Made by a program: the position numbers and the translations under genes | The notes under the pieces: model-generated | Told to the model about the DNA's origin: nothing | The model's input: only the letters and a program-made list of their open reading frames with translations | Database searches by the model: none | In this document: positions 9,445 through 17,563 of the stretch, one piece after another | How the letters are laid out: every line of letters starts with the position of its first letter | Numbering within the stretch: position 1 is the stretch's first letter | DNA from: Aliivibrio sp. | GTDB lineage: Bacteria; Pseudomonadota; Gammaproteobacteria; Enterobacterales; Vibrionaceae | NCBI GenBank assembly: GCA_016764915.1 | Contig: JAESQY010000131.1 | Span: 1 to 64,000, forward strand | Direction: 5' to 3' | Length of the DNA stretch: 64,000 bases

Positions 9445-10155
9445 ATGGCCAGTCCATTAGCAAAACAACGCCAGGCACTCATCGCCAAGACAGCACCAAC
9501 ACCGATAAGAGAGACGGGTGTTGATACCGCGAAAAGTTTGCACCTTCATCTATTGGATCTAGAAACAGACATTCGTTTCTTATCTGGTTTTAATCGAATT
9601 GAAGACAAAATCAAACACAAGCGTGAAGTGTTAGTGCCCAAATACCGCCCGTATGTCACTGCGTATTTGGAATCGGGCGAGCAGTACGATAACCCTGTAT
9701 TTGCGCAGCTGATCATCTGGTTATTTGATATTGAAGATCTCGAAACCGCAATTGATTGGTGTGATAAAGCCATTGAGCGCGAGATCGATACACCAGAACG
9801 ATTCAACCGTGACTTTGCCACTTTCTGCTCTGATGAAGTGCTCAAATGGTCTGAGAAAATGGCTAATCAAGGTCACAGCGTAGAGCCTTATTTCACCGAT
9901 GTGTTTTATAAGGTTCGAGAAACCTGGCGCATTAATGAAAAGCTCACCGCTAAGTGGTTTAAGTTTGCAGGTTTGCACCTATTGCGTGATAGCGAAGGTG
10001 AACCCAAAGCAACTGCGGTGGGTGACATTGAAGTATTAGAAAAAGCCTTGAACTACCTCGAAGAAGCCGACAAGCAGTATGCCAACGTAGGTGTAAAAAC
10101 CATGGTGGAGAAGATACAGCAACGCATTCGAGCGATTCAAGAAGGGCGTTTATAG
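9445..10155 (+). CDS. terminase small subunit (P2 GpM-like)
   Basis: 236 residues. P2 GpM recognises and cuts cos together with GpP. The helical body with VPKYRPYVTAYLESG and the segment LIIWLFDIEDLETAIDWCD is typical, and it starts two bases after the capsid stop. No odd features. Confidence 0.92.
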   Translation: MASPLAKQRQALIAKTAPTPIRETGVDTAKSLHLHLLDLETDIRFLSGFNRIEDKIKHKREVLVPKYRPYVTAYLESGEQYDNPVFAQLIIWLFDIEDLETAIDWCDKAIEREIDTPERFNRDFATFCSDEVLKWSEKMANQGHSVEPYFTDVFYKVRETWRINEKLTAKWFKFAGLHLLRDSEGEPKATAVGDIEVLEKALNYLEEADKQYANVGVKTMVEKIQQRIRAIQEGRL

Positions 10156-10273
10156 ACTCCTAAGCCGTCGCGCCTCGGCTGACGAGGAAGAACACGTAAT
10201 TCATTACTTCGTTTATTCCGTCGACTCAGTGGCTAGAGGCGCACCTATTTCAAACTAGCGTAAAGGAAGCAGC
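10156..10273. other. structured spacer between small terminase and head-completion genes
   Basis: About 118 bases with long-range complementarity: GCGCCTC at 10170-10176 pairs with GAGGCGC at 10236-10242, and GACGAGGAA can partly pair with TTCCGTC inside. In P2 these two genes are nearly adjacent. It may be an RNA structure that tunes expression, or the scar of a lost small gene. Confidence 0.4.
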
Positions 10274-10738
10274 ATGTTTAATGGCTCATCAGGTTCTGAT
10301 TATCAAAACACCGTAATCGAGAACGATGGCTTTTGGCCTAACTTGAACGCCGGTGATTTTGAAAAGCGTCGCGGCCTGCCTGCTTCCCAAGATAGCGAGC
10401 GAATTTCCATTGCTGTAGCCAACGCTGCAGCCGAAGTGAACCTGCAGCTTGAGATGCTGAAAACCAAATACATGGCTGAAGGCATTGTAAAAGCAGTTGA
10501 TATCATCGCGTTCCCGAAGATTAAAAGCAAAAACCGCGTCGTGATCCAGTACGAATCTGCGGTTAATGCCAGGGCCAAAGCCGATTTACTGCCCGACATT
10601 GCCACCGTTCACCAACGTAAAGAGGGTGATAACTTGGCCAATCGAAGTGAAGAGACAAAAAACGAACTGTTGGCAGAGAGCCAGCGCATCATTCGTAACA
10701 TGTGCGGGCTTAATCGTTCATCGGTGGCTTTGTTATGA
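10274..10738 (+). CDS. head completion/stabilisation protein (P2 GpL-like)
   Basis: 154 residues; closes the DNA-filled capsid and prepares it for tail joining. Typical N-terminal NDGFWPNLNAGDFEKRRGLP and C-terminal SQRIIRNMCGLNRSSVALL features. AAAGGAAG stands before the ATG. The stop overlaps the following start by four bases. Confidence 0.9.
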   Translation: MFNGSSGSDYQNTVIENDGFWPNLNAGDFEKRRGLPASQDSERISIAVANAAAEVNLQLEMLKTKYMAEGIVKAVDIIAFPKIKSKNRVVIQYESAVNARAKADLLPDIATVHQRKEGDNLANRSEETKNELLAESQRIIRNMCGLNRSSVALL

Positions 10739-11223
10739 CCACTCAATATCAAGCGGGCCATAAGCTGCGTGATTTGAAAGCGCATTTGATTTCGCTCCTG
10801 GGCGATAAGATTGCCAAACACATGAACTGTGAAATGGGGAGTGTGCAGTTGATCTTAAGTCCTAAACATATGGGCAATGGATTCAACATTATGGTCCAGC
10901 GTTATGACGCTGACTTTCTCTTTGAGGGGTTTCCATTCAAAGAGTATGACCCTGCTATTTTATTCGCCAATGTGGGTGCGTGGTTAATGGACCACGATAG
11001 CGATCGTGATGATACAGATTTGAGCGATCCTGATATTGAAATCGTCATGGAAGATGAGAGCAGCGCAGAGATATTAATCAATCTTGAGTTTGAAGAGGCC
11101 GTAAAAGTGATTGAAGACCCAAACGGGCTAGTTCACTGGAATAACAAACGCTGGAGTATTGAAGCGTATGAAGTCTATACCGCGAAGCGATTACGTGATG
11201 TAACGGTGAATCATCGTGCTTAA
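10735..11223 (+). CDS. tail completion protein (P2 GpR-like)
   Basis: 162 residues. By order (between GpL and the GpS/virion morphogenesis gene) and by content, including the acidic C-terminal half with INLEFEEAVKVIEDPNG, it matches the GpR-like proteins of K139-type phages, which complete the tail at its head-proximal end. Overlaps both neighbours, so it is part of the coupled late transcript. Confidence 0.75.
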   Translation: MTTQYQAGHKLRDLKAHLISLLGDKIAKHMNCEMGSVQLILSPKHMGNGFNIMVQRYDADFLFEGFPFKEYDPAILFANVGAWLMDHDSDRDDTDLSDPDIEIVMEDESSAEILINLEFEEAVKVIEDPNGLVHWNNKRWSIEAYEVYTAKRLRDVTVNHRA

Positions 11224-11875
11224 GTTTCAAGTTGATAAAAAGAGTTATCTGCGTGTTCAAGAGCAATTGGATTTGCTCAATCTTGATAAGAAGAGCCGTA
11301 CACGAATATTGAAAAAACTCGGCAGCTATATCGCCAAAGAGACAAAAAAGAACATTCGAGCTCAGCGAAATCCAGATGGTACACCGTGGGACAAAAGGCA
11401 AAAAGGGCGAAAGAAAATGATGCGCGGTTTCACTAAGAAGCTCAAGCATTTTCAAAAAGACAACAACCGAACGTTAGTCGTGGGGTGGCCATCAAAACGA
11501 GGCACCGTTGCTATGGCTCATCATACTGGCCAAGCAGAATCGAGTGGGCTGCAGCAACGTTTTAACCAGGCTAAAAAAGCCAAAGAGCCGAAGAAAACAG
11601 ATCCTGCTACCAGAGATCAAGCCAAAGAGCTAAGAGGTTTAGATTTTCGATTGCAGGCTAAGGGACGCCAAAAGAAGGGTAAGAGAGCCACCATTAAGTT
11701 CATTACTCAAAACATGACCGTTGGTGAAGCGGGCAAAGTAATAAGTGATTTAGAGAATAAGAAACCCGCTAGAAAGTGGACAGTTGATAGAGCAGAGCGC
11801 CGATTGATAGGCATCAAACCCAAAAGAGCCGCAATGATCATCAAACGTGAATTGAAACGAAACAGGAGCAAATAA
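11216..11875 (+). CDS. virion morphogenesis/tail completion protein (P2 GpS-like)
   Basis: 219 residues, very basic. The N-terminus (ILKKLGSYIAKETKKNIRAQ followed by NPDGTPW) is the hallmark of the phage virion morphogenesis family. It acts at the head-tail junction. A Lys/Arg-rich central stretch is longer than in coliphage P2 and typical of Vibrio relatives. Confidence 0.88.
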   Translation: MLKFQVDKKSYLRVQEQLDLLNLDKKSRTRILKKLGSYIAKETKKNIRAQRNPDGTPWDKRQKGRKKMMRGFTKKLKHFQKDNNRTLVVGWPSKRGTVAMAHHTGQAESSGLQQRFNQAKKAKEPKKTDPATRDQAKELRGLDFRLQAKGRQKKGKRATIKFITQNMTVGEAGKVISDLENKKPARKWTVDRAERRLIGIKPKRAAMIIKRELKRNRSK

Positions 11876-11877
11876 AC

Positions 11878-13008
11878 ATGGCATGGCCAAAAGTACTCAT
11901 CAAAATCTTAAACATGATGCGCGGGCCCATTGCGGGTGTTGAATTTCATTTCCTGTTTGTCGGTTACGGCACTGTGGTTGGAAATGAGCGTCACCTCATC
12001 ACGGTCGACAGCACCAGTGACTTAGACGATGTGTTATCTGCAGCAGATGCAGAACTACTCACCACCATGAAAGCGGCGCAGCTTAATGGCAAGCAGGATT
12101 GGACTGCAGGCGTGATGGTGTTAGATAAAGCCGATAACTGGCAAGACGCAGTAAGTCTGGCAAATGAAACCTCAAGCTTTGAAGCGTTTGTGCTCAATTT
12201 CCCTGCACCAGATAAAGCCTTTTTAGAGCAAGCCGTTGCTCTTCGAACTGAGCTTAAAAACAAACTTGGACGAGAGACATTTGTTATCTGCACCACGGCA
12301 GCGATTGATAGCACTAGCGAAACAGGTGAAACGTGGGCTGCATGGCTCGCTGCTACATCCGCGATTCAGACAGGGGTGGCCAGTGAATACATCACTGTGG
12401 TGCCGCAAGTTCATCTGAAGAACTCAACCGTGGGTTTGTATGCCGGTCGTCTTGCTAATCAAGAAGTCTCCATTGCTGATTCTCCTGCTCGTGTAAAAAC
12501 AGGCAGCATTCTTGGCAGCTCAGAGTTAGCCGTAGACAAAGACGGCAAAGCATTAGAGCTTTCGATACTTAAAACCCTTGAAAGTAACCGTTATGCGGTG
12601 CCGATGTGGTACCCCGACTATCCAGGTCAATACTTCACAACAGGCCGCACGCTTGATGTTCCAGGTGGCGATTTTCAAGACATTCGTCATATCCGTGTGG
12701 CTATGAAAGCCGCGCGTAAAGTTCGCGTTCGTGGCATCGCCCGTATTGCGGATCGAGAGTTTAACTCAACGCCTGGCAGTGAAGCATCGGCGAAACTCTA
12801 TTTCACCAAAGATTTACGCGAGATGGCAGTCAGTCAAACGATTGGTGATTACGAGTTCCCTGGCGAAATCAAACCGCCGCGTGAAGAGGACATCACCATT
12901 ACTTGGATTAACAGTGAAGAAGTAGAGATTTTGCTTTCGGTTAGCCCATACGAGTGCCCAACGGCCATCACCATTGGCATCATGCTAAACAAGCGATTAG
13001 GAGAGTGA
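11878..13008 (+). CDS. contractile tail sheath protein (DUF2586 family)
   Basis: 376 residues. The DUF2586 proteins take the place of P2 FI in K139-like phages. The protein starts MAWPKVLIKILNMMRGPIAGVE and contains WYPDYPGQYFTTGRTLD and RFxFRxH-like VRGIARIADREFNSTPGSEA blocks characteristic of the family. It is followed three bases later by the tube gene, the usual sheath-tube pair of a contractile tail. Confidence 0.88.
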   Translation: MAWPKVLIKILNMMRGPIAGVEFHFLFVGYGTVVGNERHLITVDSTSDLDDVLSAADAELLTTMKAAQLNGKQDWTAGVMVLDKADNWQDAVSLANETSSFEAFVLNFPAPDKAFLEQAVALRTELKNKLGRETFVICTTAAIDSTSETGETWAAWLAATSAIQTGVASEYITVVPQVHLKNSTVGLYAGRLANQEVSIADSPARVKTGSILGSSELAVDKDGKALELSILKTLESNRYAVPMWYPDYPGQYFTTGRTLDVPGGDFQDIRHIRVAMKAARKVRVRGIARIADREFNSTPGSEASAKLYFTKDLREMAVSQTIGDYEFPGEIKPPREEDITITWINSEEVEILLSVSPYECPTAITIGIMLNKRLGE

Positions 13009-13011
13009 TCA

Positions 13012-13464
13012 ATGACCGCTAAATTTACAGGCCGCAATTTCGATTGCACCGTGTTAGGCACAATGATCCATGTCGAATCGGCCACCGCCACCATTAATGA
13101 TGAATCCGCCGTGGCCATGAGCCGTGGTGTCACTGATGGCTATACCGATGGCGCCGTGACCTGCGATGTCGAATACGAAGTGGATTTAAACAACTTTCGC
13201 AAACTCCAACAAGCCGCGCGCAGTGCAGGAAGTTGGCGCGGTATTAAGCCAGATGATTGTCTGTTTTATGCCAATAACGGCAGCGATGAAGACAAAATTG
13301 AACTGTATGGCGTGAAGCTTGTTATTGCTGATTTGCTCAGTGTCGACCCAAGCAGCAGTGACAAAACCAAGCGTAAATTAAAAGGTTTTGTGACCAGTCC
13401 ACTGTTTGTTCGTATCAATGGCATTCCGTATTTAAGCACTGATGATACACGCGGTTTGGTGTAG
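13012..13464 (+). CDS. tail tube protein (DUF2597-like)
   Basis: 150 residues, beta-rich, no signal peptide. Immediately after the sheath gene, where the tube gene is always found. The VESATATINDESAVAMSRGV and LKGFVTSPLFVRINGIPYL segments fit the DUF2597 tube family. Builds the inner channel of the tail. Confidence 0.83.
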   Translation: MTAKFTGRNFDCTVLGTMIHVESATATINDESAVAMSRGVTDGYTDGAVTCDVEYEVDLNNFRKLQQAARSAGSWRGIKPDDCLFYANNGSDEDKIELYGVKLVIADLLSVDPSSSDKTKRKLKGFVTSPLFVRINGIPYLSTDDTRGLV

Positions 13465-13481
13465 GTCGATAAGGGGAAACG

Positions 13482-13703
13482 ATGCCAGATTTATTTGACC
13501 ACGCCAGCGGTATTGAAAGCCAGTTTACGCAGATGGCACTTGCTCGGCAGTTGGAACGAACAAAGCACAAAACGCTGTTAACCAGTGCAAGTGAATGTAA
13601 GGAGTGCGGGCAAGACATCCCAGAGCTGCGCCGCACACATGTTCAAGGCTGTCAGTACTGCATAGATTGCCAAACTCTACTCGAACAAGGACATTTATCA
13701 TGA
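13482..13703 (+). CDS. TraR/DksA-type zinc-finger protein
   Basis: 73 residues with a C-X2-C-X17-C-X2-C zinc motif (CKECG and CQYCIDC). Small DksA/TraR relatives bind in the RNA polymerase secondary channel and adjust promoter output; phage copies inside late operons are common. The stop codon overlaps the next start (ATGA), so the two are coupled. Its target promoters are not known. Confidence 0.85.
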   Translation: MPDLFDHASGIESQFTQMALARQLERTKHKTLLTSASECKECGQDIPELRRTHVQGCQYCIDCQTLLEQGHLS

Positions 13704-14122
13704 AGCATTTTTTAATGAAACGCCGCTACTTTGAGCACGGTACCTATTCAACACTGCACCGCCAAGATGGTAGCCAAGTGTGCTGCATAGCTGAGCGTCC
13801 AATGCTCAACAACCAACCAAGTAAATCGTGCATTGTGGAAGGAACTTACACCTTGTTTCCTCACACTTCACCGCGTTTTGGCAAGTGTTATGCCCTGGAA
13901 GAGAAAACCTTGGGCGTGACTCGAACAGGGCCAAGTTTGCGTACCCATATTTTGATGCACAAAGCCAATTCGCCGCAAGATTTAGAGGGCTGTTTAGCTC
14001 CAGGTGTGGACTTTGGTTTTGTGCATGGCGAATGGGCGGTGGTTAATTCCACGGCCGCATTTAATTTACTCATGAAAGAGCTTGGCGGCAAAAGCGCGCA
14101 GCTCACTATCGTTAAGGATTAG
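13700..14122 (+). CDS. DUF5675-type protein, probable lysis-module enzyme
   Basis: 140 residues. The start is ATG 13700 (MKHFLMKRRYF), not the upstream in-frame codons that lie inside the zinc-finger gene. The fold pattern CIVEGTYTLFPHTSPRFGKC, TRTGPSLRTHILMHKAN and CLAPG is typical of DUF5675, a family found in phage lysis cassettes. It precedes a holin-like and a spanin-like gene here and no ordinary lysozyme or amidase is present, which supports a role in peptidoglycan breakdown. The catalytic activity is inferred. Confidence 0.7.
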   Translation: MKHFLMKRRYFEHGTYSTLHRQDGSQVCCIAERPMLNNQPSKSCIVEGTYTLFPHTSPRFGKCYALEEKTLGVTRTGPSLRTHILMHKANSPQDLEGCLAPGVDFGFVHGEWAVVNSTAAFNLLMKELGGKSAQLTIVKD

Positions 14123-14124
14123 TT

Positions 14125-14709
14125 ATGTGGGAGAGCATTAAATCCCTGATTGGCAGCGCCGCACCACTTATCGGCACTTTGATTGGAGGGCCAATTGGCG
14201 CAGGGGTTGGCGGCTTGGTTGCCAATGCGTTAGGAGTTGAGAATACGCCGCAAGCCATTGAGCAAGAACTACTCAATAACCCTGATGCACTGCTGGCCCT
14301 TAAAGAGCTTGAAATGGAGCATCAAGTCGAGCTTAAACAGCTGGCTCTTGAGCACGCCAAGCTTGAAAGTGAAGAGAGAAAGTTAGCTCTGACACAACAA
14401 AACGCCACCATGCAGGCCGAATTGGCCAACAATGATCCTTATGTTCGCAGATGGCGCCCAACATGGGGTTATTCGATGTGCGCCGCTTGGGTGTTGTTAT
14501 TTTTTGGTGTAGCGTTCGTGATGGTTTTTCATCCCAAAGAGGCGGCGAACGTGATGAACAGTGTGGTGGCCATGACCCCACTGTTTGGTATTGGGCTCGC
14601 GGTTTTGGGTATCAATATTCATAAACGCTCGCAAGACAAACAAGTGTCGTTGGGGGTTAAGCCACTGGGCGCAATCAATGCACTGAAACAGACTTTGAAA
14701 GGGGGCTAA
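14125..14709 (+). CDS. 3-TM holin (GTA-holin family)
   Basis: 194 residues. Begins with a glycine-rich hydrophobic stretch (LIGTLIGGPIGAGVGGLVAN), continues as a Leu/Glu coiled coil, then two membrane segments (about residues 115-135 and 148-165). The DPYVRRWRPTWGYSMCAAW block is diagnostic for the three-TM holins first noted with gene-transfer agents. Makes membrane lesions that start lysis. Confidence 0.85.
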   Translation: MWESIKSLIGSAAPLIGTLIGGPIGAGVGGLVANALGVENTPQAIEQELLNNPDALLALKELEMEHQVELKQLALEHAKLESEERKLALTQQNATMQAELANNDPYVRRWRPTWGYSMCAAWVLLFFGVAFVMVFHPKEAANVMNSVVAMTPLFGIGLAVLGINIHKRSQDKQVSLGVKPLGAINALKQTLKGG

Positions 14710-14949
14710 ATGGAAGCGAGTTGGTTAAACGCCTTAGTTGCTTTGGCAACATTTCTCACACTGTTACTTAGCCTGCTGATTGGCTACCTGTTCAGACTGA
14801 CCAAAGAGATGTCTGAATACAAAATTTACGTTGCACGAAACCATGCAACCAAAGAAGAGCTGAAAGACCTGGGCGAGCGAGTTGAGCGCCAAATTGAAAC
14901 AGGCTTTACGCAAATGATGAACGTCCTTAAACAAAGAGATGCCGCATGA
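14710..14949 (+). CDS. small single-TM coiled-coil protein, lysis module
   Basis: 79 residues: N-terminal membrane segment (ALVALATFLTLLLSLLIGYLF) then a charged coiled coil. It follows the holin stop directly and resembles the inner-membrane component of an i-spanin or a holin regulator. No separate o-spanin lipobox was found nested in it. Confidence 0.65.
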   Translation: MEASWLNALVALATFLTLLLSLLIGYLFRLTKEMSEYKIYVARNHATKEELKDLGERVERQIETGFTQMMNVLKQRDAA

Positions 14950-15218
14950 AAATTAAAATTAAACCTGTTGTTGTGATGATTGCTGATATTGAGTTTTCGT
15001 TCACGCCATCTGTAAGCGATCACAACAACTACATGAACGAGATGATGCCCAACAACAAAGTAGCGCCGATGCATCAGTACTTGTCTCGCACCGTTGAGCC
15101 TGAGAAGAAAGATGAGCTGGTTGAGCTGCTGAACACGGTACCTGGTCTTGTGTCTGAGCTGTTCGCTGAAGTGAGCACCGCATCAAAAGGCGGTATTAAA
15201 GTTACCCTAAAAAACTGA
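14946..15218 (+). CDS. tail assembly chaperone, short form (P2 GpE-like)
   Basis: 90 residues. Coats the tape measure during tail assembly. Located just before the tape-measure gene, as in nearly all long-tailed phages, and matches the TAC_10-type chaperones by its VVVMIADIEFSFTPSVSDHN start. Its last codons contain a programmed frameshift signal that yields a longer form. Confidence 0.82.
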   Translation: MKIKIKPVVVMIADIEFSFTPSVSDHNNYMNEMMPNNKVAPMHQYLSRTVEPEKKDELVELLNTVPGLVSELFAEVSTASKGGIKVTLKN

Positions 15219-15403
15219 TCGAGCAGGCAGAGCGCATCGAGCATAATCCGCTCGAACAAGCTTTTGCCTTGCGTCGCCACCTTCTGCCCAATGAGGATGA
15301 TGGCGAGCAGAATTTATCGAGAGCCCTGTGGTTGGATACGCACTTAAAACAGCGACAAGAAGTGGCTGTGATGAGTGCGATTAGCAAACTGTTTAGTAAG
15401 TAG
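14946..15403 (+). CDS. tail assembly chaperone, long form made by programmed -1 frameshift
   Basis: The heptamer A AAA AAC at 15209-15215 lies in the canonical X XXY YYZ phase, directly before the short form's stop codon. Slipping back one base gives a continuous frame to the TAG at 15401-15403, about 152 residues in total. The added domain is acidic-basic mixed and helical. A -1 shift joining the two chaperone parts is a conserved habit of long-tailed phages (lambda G/GT, P2 E/E'). Confidence 0.85.
15209..15215 (+). promoter_or_regulatory. slippery heptamer A AAA AAC for -1 frameshifting
   Basis: Read in the short form's frame as CTA AAA AAC TGA. Both tRNAs can re-pair after moving back one base, and the stop codon follows at once. 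No internal Shine-Dalgarno or pseudoknot was established. Confidence 0.85.
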
Positions 15404-15414
15404 GTTTAGTTAGT

Positions 15415-17241
15415 ATGGAAAAGCTATTAATGCAGGTGGCCTTAATTGATCAAGTCACAAAACCATTAAGAGGTATCAGCCAAACCATGCAGCGCACTGC
15501 CGATGCAGGCCGTCAAGGTATGCAGAATATGGCCAGTGGTGGTGCGGGTTTGATTGCTACCGGATTTGCTATTCAAAGTGCGTTAATGCCAGCCATTGAA
15601 ATGGACCGAAAACTGGGCGAAGTAAAATCATTGGGCGTCATTGATGAAGACTTAAAAACCCTTTCCAGTAGTGCGCTGATGTTCTCCGCGCAGTATGGAA
15701 AATCAGCCACCGAAGTGGTGGGGGCGGCTTACGATATTAAATCTGCCTTTGGTGATATCGATGGTAATGCGCTTGCTGACATCACCACCAGTTCAGCCGT
15801 TCTTGCTGCGGCCACCAAAGCAGATACTGCCACCATTACCGATTACATGGGCACCATGTACGGCATTTTTAAAAATTCGGCCAATGAGATGGGCACTGGC
15901 ATTTGGTCACAACAAATAGCGGGCATGACGGCCCAATCAGTTGAGATGTTCAAAACAACCGGTGCGGGCATGAGCAGTGCTTTCACCAGTGTTGGCGCCA
16001 ATGCAACAGCGGCAGGTATTGCCATGGAAGAGCAGATGGCCATTTTAGGCTCACTGCAATCAACCATGAGTGGCAGCGAAGCGGGCACCAAATACCGCGC
16101 GTTCTTGGGCGGTGTGGCCAAAGCGCAAGATGATTTGAATGTCAGCTTTACAGATAGCCAGGGCGAGATGCTTCCAATGCTCGATATCCTGGACAAACTA
16201 AAAGGCAAATACGGCGATACCTTAGATGTGGCTGAATCTGCTGAGCTTGATAAAGCGTTTGGCACTAAAGAAGCCACTGCAATGATCAAGTTGTTGATGG
16301 CCGATACGGATGGTTTGGCATCGAGCATTGAAACCCTGGGCAACGTGCAAGGCATGGGCAAAGCTGAAGAGATGGCAGCAGCAATGACCGACCAATGGCA
16401 GCGCCTGCAGTCGGTATGGTTTGCCGTTCGCGCCTCAGTATTTGGCGCAATCCTACCCGCCATTAACGCAGTGGTGGGCACTATGGCTGATGGCATGATG
16501 GTGATCACCGCTTGGGTGGATGAGTTCCCTATTTTGGGTGAAATTCTTGGATGGGTAGCCATTGCAGGTTTATCTCTTGGCGGCGTGGTTGCAGGGCTTT
16601 CTCTTGCGATGGGCGTTGGCCAGATGATGTCTGCAGGTTGGGCCGTCACCATGACTGCATTGAATGGTGTGTTCAAGTTATTACGTATTTCAACCATTGT
16701 CATGACAGCCAGTGCTTGGTTGTTTAATGCCGCGCTTTGGGCAAGCCCAATCACATGGGTAATTGGTGGGATCATGCTCTTGATTGGCGCATTCGCTGCC
16801 GCCATCTATTGGTGGGACGATTTAAAAGCCTCGTTTGGTGACATGGCCATTTTCAAAATGTTAGGCGATGTGATTGAGTGGATAGTGGATAAGCTCAATA
16901 TGATCCCGGGTATTGATATCGACTTTAACGCCGGTGATATGCCAGCTGCACCCGAAATGGATATAGCGAAACAGGCAGAACAAAGTGCGCCCTTGGATAT
17001 GAGTGTTGCAGGGATATCGAACGATAGCATCACACCATCTGCAGATGATTTTCCAAGCGTTACAGCTTATAAGCAGCCACAAAATAGCCCGAAGATGCCA
17101 CAAGGTATGATTCAAAATTTAACATCAACTCATAAAACACAAACGGGCAGCGTTAAATCTTATGGGGATGTTTACATTACCGCGCCAAATGGAATTACTC
17201 CTGATCAACTTAGTGAATGGGATGAGCTCAATGCCGGATAA
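15415..17241 (+). CDS. tail tape measure protein
   Basis: 608 residues. Sets tail length. The N-terminal third (about 30-330) is the TP901/TIGR01760 tape-measure core with repeated Ala/Gly/Thr helices and GTMYGIFKNSANEMG, followed by a hydrophobic central region with several potential membrane segments (about 365-470) and a low-complexity tail. Starts at ATG 15415, eleven bases after the chaperone's long-form stop. Short for a tape measure, so a short tail is predicted. Confidence 0.92.
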   Translation: MEKLLMQVALIDQVTKPLRGISQTMQRTADAGRQGMQNMASGGAGLIATGFAIQSALMPAIEMDRKLGEVKSLGVIDEDLKTLSSSALMFSAQYGKSATEVVGAAYDIKSAFGDIDGNALADITTSSAVLAAATKADTATITDYMGTMYGIFKNSANEMGTGIWSQQIAGMTAQSVEMFKTTGAGMSSAFTSVGANATAAGIAMEEQMAILGSLQSTMSGSEAGTKYRAFLGGVAKAQDDLNVSFTDSQGEMLPMLDILDKLKGKYGDTLDVAESAELDKAFGTKEATAMIKLLMADTDGLASSIETLGNVQGMGKAEEMAAAMTDQWQRLQSVWFAVRASVFGAILPAINAVVGTMADGMMVITAWVDEFPILGEILGWVAIAGLSLGGVVAGLSLAMGVGQMMSAGWAVTMTALNGVFKLLRISTIVMTASAWLFNAALWASPITWVIGGIMLLIGAFAAAIYWWDDLKASFGDMAIFKMLGDVIEWIVDKLNMIPGIDIDFNAGDMPAAPEMDIAKQAEQSAPLDMSVAGISNDSITPSADDFPSVTAYKQPQNSPKMPQGMIQNLTSTHKTQTGSVKSYGDVYITAPNGITPDQLSEWDELNAG

Positions 17242-17563
17242 AAGCTACATAGACATTAAAGTGATTGATGGCGGTTGGCAGATGGATGCAGGCCAACAAC
17301 CTAACGAGTGCAGTGATTTATACAGCATTGCCCAAGACATTAAACACGCCATCATGGAAGCGGGTTTTGCTCGTCTTCTGATTGGACAGAGAAGCCCTGC
17401 ACTGCGCGCCGATGTGTTAGTGCAAATAGAACAAAAGGCTGAATCCGATGTTCGTATTATTCCAGGCACTGCCACCGCGCGTGAATCCGAGCCTGGCGAA
17501 ATTATCCTGACTGCCAACGCGTATGACTACGATGATCCCATTGCTATTGAGGTGACAGAGTGA
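17222..17563 (+). CDS. baseplate wedge-like protein (DUF2590 family)
   Basis: 113 residues from ATG 17222 (MSSMPDKSYIDIKVIDGGW) or 104 from ATG 17231. The upstream in-frame codons lie within the tape-measure gene and are not used. The gene precedes the J-like gene, where P2 has W (gp25-like lysozyme-fold wedge protein), and DUF2590 probably fills that role. Ends overlapping the next start by four bases. Confidence 0.75.
   Translation: MSSMPDKSYIDIKVIDGGWQMDAGQQPNECSDLYSIAQDIKHAIMEAGFARLLIGQRSPALRADVLVQIEQKAESDVRIIPGTATARESEPGEIILTANAYDYDDPIAIEVTE

Noticed and set aside
15843-16805. 320-codon minus-strand frame
   Set aside because: Lies wholly opposite the tape-measure gene, whose Ala/Gly-rich codons leave the complementary frame open by chance.
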